NCBI GenBank assembly: GCA_965199055.1
Contig: CBDAQR010000004.1
Coordinates: forward strand, 124,001 to 188,000
Length of the DNA: 64,000 nucleotides
From: CBDAQR01 sp965199055
GTDB lineage: Bacteria > Pseudomonadota > Gammaproteobacteria > Pseudomonadales > Halieaceae
Direction of reading: 5' to 3'
A model generated the notes under the pieces. The model made no database searches, was not told the DNA's origin, and was given only the letters and a program-made list of their open reading frames with translations. Both the position numbers and the translations under genes were made by a program. Position 1 is the first letter of the stretch. Each line of letters opens with the position of its first letter. This document shows, one piece after another, positions 59,705 to 64,000 of this stretch.

Positions 59705-61690
59705 ATGAACCTTCGCCTCGCCGCAGCCTGTGCCTCGCTGCTGTTAGTTGGGTGTGGCACGGAGCCGCCTCCAGAATCAGTCTTTAACGTTGTCGATTTT
59801 CGTGCCGACAAGCACAAGCTAGAGCGGCCGCGTTGTAATGATTTCAGCGAGCAGCGCAATGCCTACTTTGGCGACCTGCATGTCCATACATCGGTATCCA
59901 ACGATGCCTACTCCTTTGGCGTCAGGGTCACACCCGATGGCGCTTACCGCTACGCGTTTGGCGACACCATTTACCTTCCACTTGGCGATAACCTGGAAGC
60001 GCGTCCGGTCAAAATTGACCGGCCTCTGGATTTTGCAGGGGTCACAGATCACGCCGAGTTTTTTGGGGAAGCTGTGCTCTGCTTCGATGAGAGTGGCCCG
60101 GCTTATAACAACGATTTCTGTAACACTTTTCGCACCGGCACGGGCCGGGAGCCAGCGCTGCTGACCAAGATTACCGCGCCTATTCCATTGCGAGATAAGG
60201 AAACCTGCGGCGACGATGGCGAGCTCTGTGGAAAGGCCGCAGAGAGTGTATGGGCCCAGAACATTGCTGCCGCGGAGGAGTGGAATGACACCAGCGAGAA
60301 TTGCGAGCGCACCACTTTTGTTGCCTATGAGTACAGCTCTTTTCGCATGGGCAACAACTTGCATCGCAACGTCATTTTCCGCAACGCCGTGGTGCCGCAG
60401 CGACCCGTGTCCTACCTGGACGCTATCCGCGAATGGGACCTCTGGCGCATTCTCAGGGAGCGTTGTATTGACGGCAGTGACGAGTGCGACGTGCTGGCTA
60501 TTCCGCACAACCCCAATATCAGTAATGGCCGCATGTTTAAGGTCGACTATCCCGGACTGAGCACAATCGAAGAGAAGGCCGCGCGCGCCGAATTGCGCAT
60601 GGCGGTCGAACCGATTATTGAAATCATGCAACACAAGGGTGATTCGGAGTGCCGTAATGGCCTTCCCGGTGTGCTGGGTGGCGTAGACGAACTCTGTGAC
60701 TTTGAGAAGTTTGAAGACCTTGCACTATCGGTCAAACATGGCGATGAGCCGGTGGGCGACTGCTATGAAGGGCCGCTAATGGATTGGAAACCCAATCTTG
60801 GTCCCACCTGCCTAAGCCGTAACAGCTATGTGCGCTATGCACTGACGGAAGGGCTGGTGCAGGAAGCAGAAATTGGAGTGAACCCGTTCAAATTCGGGAT
60901 TACGGCGAGCACAGATACCCACAACGGTCTCGCCGGTGGCGTCAATGAAAAGACTTTTCCGGGCCACCTGGGTAAGGCTGACGCGAGCGCAGAGATGCGC
61001 GTACAGTACCGTAGTGAGATCGCCGGTAACACCAGCAATAATCCGGGCGGCTTGATCGGCGTCTGGGCGGAAGAAAACACTCGCGACGCCCTGTTCGACA
61101 GCATGCAGCGCAAAGAGGTGTTTGGCACCAGCGGACCGCGAATACAGCCGCGCTTTTTTGGTGGTTGGAGTCTGTCCAAAGACCTGTGTTCGAATCCCGA
61201 CATGGTCTCCCAGGCATACAAGCAAGGCGTACCCATGGGCGGTGACTTGCCGGAAAATGGTTCAGCGGCTCCCAGTTTCCTGGTGAGCGCTGTGGCTGAT
61301 GTTGGCACCTCGGAGTTGCCGGGTATGCCATTGCAGCGACTGCAGGTGATCAAAGGCTGGGCCGATGCCGAAGGCAATCATCATCAACGCATCTACGATG
61401 TCGCGGGTGATGCCAATAATGGTGCGAGTGTTAACCCCGATACCTGTATGCCGCTAGGCGACGGCTTTGCTCAGTTATGCGCAGTGTGGGAAGACCCGGC
61501 GTTCGACGCTGATCAGCGAGCGGTGTATTACCTGCGCGCGGTCGAAAACCCCAGCTGTCGTTACTCGGCCTGGCAATGTCTTTCGCTTCCCGAAGAAGAT
61601 CGGCCCGAAGATTGCGCCAACCCGCAAATGGCGCCAGTTATTCAGGAGCGCGCCTGGTCCTCACCGATTTGGTATACCCCGGCAAGTTAG
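59705..61690 (+). CDS. DUF3604 domain lipoprotein (PHP-like metal-dependent hydrolase)
   Basis: A 661-residue envelope protein. The lipoprotein signal MNLRLAAACASLLLVGC has Cys17. Metal-binding motifs resemble PHP phosphoesterases: YFGDLHVHTSVSNDAYSF near residues 54-71 and FAGVTDHAEFFGEAVLC near 111-127, with further His in FGITASTDTHNGLAGG near 398-413. It has many paired Cys, suiting an oxidising compartment. The enzymatic reaction of DUF3604 is not established. Coupled to the LLM gene (2-nt gap) and ends head-on with the deazaflavin-type reductase gene. Confidence 0.9.
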   Translation: MNLRLAAACASLLLVGCGTEPPPESVFNVVDFRADKHKLERPRCNDFSEQRNAYFGDLHVHTSVSNDAYSFGVRVTPDGAYRYAFGDTIYLPLGDNLEARPVKIDRPLDFAGVTDHAEFFGEAVLCFDESGPAYNNDFCNTFRTGTGREPALLTKITAPIPLRDKETCGDDGELCGKAAESVWAQNIAAAEEWNDTSENCERTTFVAYEYSSFRMGNNLHRNVIFRNAVVPQRPVSYLDAIREWDLWRILRERCIDGSDECDVLAIPHNPNISNGRMFKVDYPGLSTIEEKAARAELRMAVEPIIEIMQHKGDSECRNGLPGVLGGVDELCDFEKFEDLALSVKHGDEPVGDCYEGPLMDWKPNLGPTCLSRNSYVRYALTEGLVQEAEIGVNPFKFGITASTDTHNGLAGGVNEKTFPGHLGKADASAEMRVQYRSEIAGNTSNNPGGLIGVWAEENTRDALFDSMQRKEVFGTSGPRIQPRFFGGWSLSKDLCSNPDMVSQAYKQGVPMGGDLPENGSAAPSFLVSAVADVGTSELPGMPLQRLQVIKGWADAEGNHHQRIYDVAGDANNGASVNPDTCMPLGDGFAQLCAVWEDPAFDADQRAVYYLRAVENPSCRYSAWQCLSLPEEDRPEDCANPQMAPVIQERAWSSPIWYTPAS

Positions 61691-62181
61691 TCGGCGCGTT
61701 TACAGCGAAAGACAGGAATGTTGCGGTCGGTGCGCGCCTGGTATTCATCGAAATCGGGGTAGAGCGAACATAGGTGGGGCCATAGCTCTGCCTTTTCTTC
61801 ATCACTCACTCTTGCGGCGGTATAGGTATTCTCTGCCCCGTCGACGATGATCTTGACCTCAGGATTGGCTGCCACGTTGTAATACCAGGCTGGCATCTTG
61901 TCCATGCCACCCTGTGAGGCCACCATCAGCTTGTCGTCGCCGTGGGGTAGATGGATCAGGGCGATGCGACGCACCTTGCCCGACTTGGCACCCGTTGTTG
62001 TTACGATACACACGGGGTAGCCACCGATAAATTTGTTCATCATGCGGCCGTTCGTCGCCCGGAAAACCGCCACCTGGAATCGAGTGGCCCAGCGCAGTAT
62101 CGCCCGGATAAAGCCCATGCCTTTCTCCGGGAAAGCATCTACCTCGGCGCGTTTCTTGGTTACGTAGTCGTATTCGATCAT
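61687..62181 (-). CDS. Deazaflavin (F420)-dependent nitroreductase-like protein (DDN/DUF385 family)
   Basis: A 164-residue split-barrel protein: FRATNGRMMNKFIGGYPVCIVTTTGAKSGKVRRIALIHLPHGD (residues 40-82), with the TTGAKSG.R cofactor-binding segment, then MVASQGGMDKMPAWYYNVAANPEVKIIVDG near 86-115. These follow the mycobacterial Ddn-type family, which uses F420H2; FMN or other use cannot be excluded. Together with two LLM oxidoreductases it suggests F420 chemistry, but no F420 biosynthesis gene is in the window. Confidence 0.88.
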   Translation of the reverse strand: MIEYDYVTKKRAEVDAFPEKGMGFIRAILRWATRFQVAVFRATNGRMMNKFIGGYPVCIVTTTGAKSGKVRRIALIHLPHGDDKLMVASQGGMDKMPAWYYNVAANPEVKIIVDGAENTYTAARVSDEEKAELWPHLCSLYPDFDEYQARTDRNIPVFRCKRAD

Positions 62182-62297
62182 GTTCAGGCCTTGTCGTTAT
62201 TGATTGACGCAGGTTAACCAGCAAGCGGGTGCGGTGTCACCTGCTGCGGGCAACTGTGTTAAACTGCCCGGCCAAATTTTTGACGGTTTTTTGTGTC

Positions 62298-63365
62298 ATG
62301 AGCATTGCCAGCGACCGCCTGGAAATCATTCGCAAGCAGGTCGAAGAACATCTCGATCATGCGGAGCAAAAGCAACTTAGTGAGGAGCAACAGCGCTTTT
62401 TGAAAGAGCGCATCAAGGGTCTGTTGGAGCGCGAAGACGCGGTGCTGGTCGCGCACTACTATACGGCCCCTGAAATCCAGGCTCTGGCAGAGGAAACGGG
62501 TGGCTGTGTCAGTGACTCGCTGGAGATGGCGCGCTTTGGCCACGACCACGATGCGTCCACCCTGATTGTGGCCGGCGTTAAATTTATGGGTGAAACCGCC
62601 AAGATCCTCACGCCAGAGAAACGGGTGCTAATGCCCACGCTGGAAGCGACCTGCTCTCTTGATATTGGCTGTCCTATCGAAGAGTTCTCCGCATTTTGCG
62701 ATGAGCACCCCGACCGCAAGGTGGTGGTATATGCCAACACGTCGGCCGCCGTGAAGGCACGGGCTGATTGGGTAGTGACTTCGAGTATTGCACTGGACGT
62801 GGCGGAACACCTCCACGAGCAGGGTGAGAAGATTATCTGGGCGCCGGATCGCCATTTGGGTGACTACGTGCAGAAGCAAACCGGCGCCGACATCCTTATG
62901 TGGGATGGGGCCTGCATCGTTCATGAGGAGTTCAAGGCGCGCGGCATTCAAGATTTGAAGGCTGTCTATCCAGATGCTGCAGTGCTGGTGCACCCGGAGT
63001 CGCCGGCTTCGGTGATAGAACTGGCAGACCGCGTGGGCTCCACCACCCAAATTATTCAGGCCGCTAAAGAGATGGACCAGGACCAGTTCATCGTGGCCAC
63101 GGACCAGGGCATTTTCTACAAAATGCAGCAGCAGGTTCCTGACAAGGAGTTAATCATCGCACCGACCGCGGGCAATGGCGCGACCTGCCGCAGCTGCGCC
63201 AACTGCCCCTGGATGGCGATGAACGAGTTGGAGTCTTTGGCCCAGGTATTCGAGCGCACCGACAATGAGATCTTCGTCGATCCCGCGGTAGGTGAGCAGG
63301 CCATGGTGCCGCTGCAGCGCATGCTGGATTTTTCCCGCAACCTGAAGCTGCGCAGCGCCAGCTAG
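62298..63365 (+). CDS. nadA: Quinolinate synthase NadA
   Basis: [4Fe-4S] enzyme making quinolinate from iminoaspartate and dihydroxyacetone phosphate in NAD synthesis. 355 residues with the three cluster Cys regions: LEATCSLDIGCP near residue 118, and ATCRSCANCPWMAMNELE near 298-315. It also has YANTSAAVKARADWVVTSSIA near 149-169 and VHPESPASVIELAD. ATG 62298 matches the E. coli-like length; an earlier in-frame start would add 23 unrelated residues. Convergent with the bepA-like gene. Confidence 0.97.
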   Translation: MSIASDRLEIIRKQVEEHLDHAEQKQLSEEQQRFLKERIKGLLEREDAVLVAHYYTAPEIQALAEETGGCVSDSLEMARFGHDHDASTLIVAGVKFMGETAKILTPEKRVLMPTLEATCSLDIGCPIEEFSAFCDEHPDRKVVVYANTSAAVKARADWVVTSSIALDVAEHLHEQGEKIIWAPDRHLGDYVQKQTGADILMWDGACIVHEEFKARGIQDLKAVYPDAAVLVHPESPASVIELADRVGSTTQIIQAAKEMDQDQFIVATDQGIFYKMQQQVPDKELIIAPTAGNGATCRSCANCPWMAMNELESLAQVFERTDNEIFVDPAVGEQAMVPLQRMLDFSRNLKLRSAS

Positions 63366-64000
63366 AACTTCATACGCTGTCGCAGTTCGGAGATATCTTG
63401 TAGGCGCTGACTGATGCGCGCAGAGGTGTGATAGTCGTCTTTGGCGAGTCGCATGGCGTAGTTGAGCTGCCTCTCCGCCTCGTCAAAAATTCCGTTAAGG
63501 ATAAAGTACTCCGCTCGGGACTGATGAAGTTCCAGTATGTTGCCCGACAGGCCCTGCACTTCGGCTAGCAGGTACCATAGGCCTGGGTCTCCGGGCTTTA
63601 TGCGGCTTTGTTCCACCAGTACTTCTTCGGCGATATGCGCCTGGCCATTCAGCACGAGTGCGCGGGCATATTGCATGGTCAGCGCATGATTTTCGGGATA
63701 AAGGGTTAGCTCCCGATCCAATGCGCGAATGGCGGATTGCGCCTCTCCAATACTCATATCGAGTTGGGCCTGGGCCATCACAAACTCAATGCGCTCCGGG
63801 TTGGCCTTGATCAGGCCGTCCAGCTCCGCCTGTGCCTCGGCAGGTTGTCCCGCTTCTGTTAACGCCAGTACCAGTCCGTAGCGGTCTGCTTCTTCCGAGA
63901 GCGGGTCGCCATCCAGACTGTCCCTGAACACCGCGACCTGGCGTTGCGGTGTGTCCGCGTGATGTACCTGGATACGGGCGCGCATCAGGTGAAAGGAAAG
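63362..64000 (-). CDS. C-terminal TPR region of a BepA-type M48 metalloprotease (5' end outside window)
   Basis: About 212 residues are visible, with the frame open to the right edge (upstream residues LSFHL). Repeated TPR-like helices (EADRYGLVLALTEAGQPAEAQAEL, ENHALTMQYARALVLNGQ, PGDPGLWYLLAEVQGLSGN, GIFDEAERQLNYAMRLAKDD) and the end RISQRLQDISELRQ match the C-terminal half of the outer-membrane quality-control protease BepA (YfgC). The catalytic M48 domain would lie to the right. The BepA assignment rests on this tail only. Confidence 0.75.
   Translation of the reverse strand, partial: LSFHLMRARIQVHHADTPQRQVAVFRDSLDGDPLSEEADRYGLVLALTEAGQPAEAQAELDGLIKANPERIEFVMAQAQLDMSIGEAQSAIRALDRELTLYPENHALTMQYARALVLNGQAHIAEEVLVEQSRIKPGDPGLWYLLAEVQGLSGNILELHQSRAEYFILNGIFDEAERQLNYAMRLAKDDYHTSARISQRLQDISELRQRMKF

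Overview
The window looks like a chromosomal segment of a marine-type gammaproteobacterium. The core gene order is gammaproteobacterial: smpB, ratA, rnfH, bamE, fur and recN, then hrcA-grpE-dnaK-dnaJ-dapB, plus aceK and nadA next to a bepA-like gene. The tmRNA tag, ANDDNYALAA, is one residue from that of E. coli. The many acyl-CoA, SDR and luciferase-like oxidoreductases, a large TonB receptor and several c-di-GMP proteins suggest a Halieaceae/Cellvibrionales-type organism. That placement is inference; no rRNA gene is present.

Layout. 1-9.4 kb: an aldehyde dehydrogenase (cut by the window edge), a methyltransferase-like membrane protein, a GDPD/metallo-hydrolase pair, gltS, two lipoproteins of one local family, a GST, and an IS3-family element that removed the start of the second lipoprotein gene. 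9.4-11.7 kb: a tyrosine integrase beside the 3' end of ssrA (tmRNA), probably a degraded integrated element. 11.7-26.7 kb: housekeeping, with SmpB, RatA, RnfH, BamE, Fur, RecN, the HrcA-GrpE-DnaK-DnaJ heat-shock block (two good sigma32-type promoters), DapB and a CnoX-like thioredoxin. 27-34 kb: a TonB receptor, a third family lipoprotein, a secreted amidohydrolase, and an acetyltransferase/formyltransferase operon. 34-45 kb: two adjacent acyl-CoA dehydrogenases, a luciferase-like oxidoreductase, two SDRs, aceK, a fused double-TetR regulator, tag and an enoyl-CoA hydratase. The two catabolic operons share an almost identical 42-bp promoter element.

44.6-48.2 kb: an envelope redox cluster, TlpA - DUF4266 - DUF3570 - ApbE (then a class I amidotransferase). 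The DUF4266 gene carries a run of nine G that moves its conserved Cys-containing tail out of frame. 48.3-57.5 kb: an asparaginase-domain gene, then a scar where an IS3-family element joins the first 43 codons of a MASE2-type diguanylate cyclase to the 3' part of a hybrid sensor kinase. That kinase is split again by an in-frame stop. Three GGDEF or GGDEF-EAL genes follow, making this a c-di-GMP region with a broken input module. 57.5-64 kb: enoyl-CoA hydratase, luciferase-like oxidoreductase, DUF3604 lipoprotein, deazaflavin-type reductase, nadA and the end of a bepA-like gene.

The strongest unexplained signal is a repeat family at three upstream regions (1.47, 5.25 and 57.65 kb). A 13-nt near-palindrome recurs with an exact 33-nt period. 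The 20-nt linkers differ in sequence, but most can pair internally, so each array could fold into a chain of hairpins.
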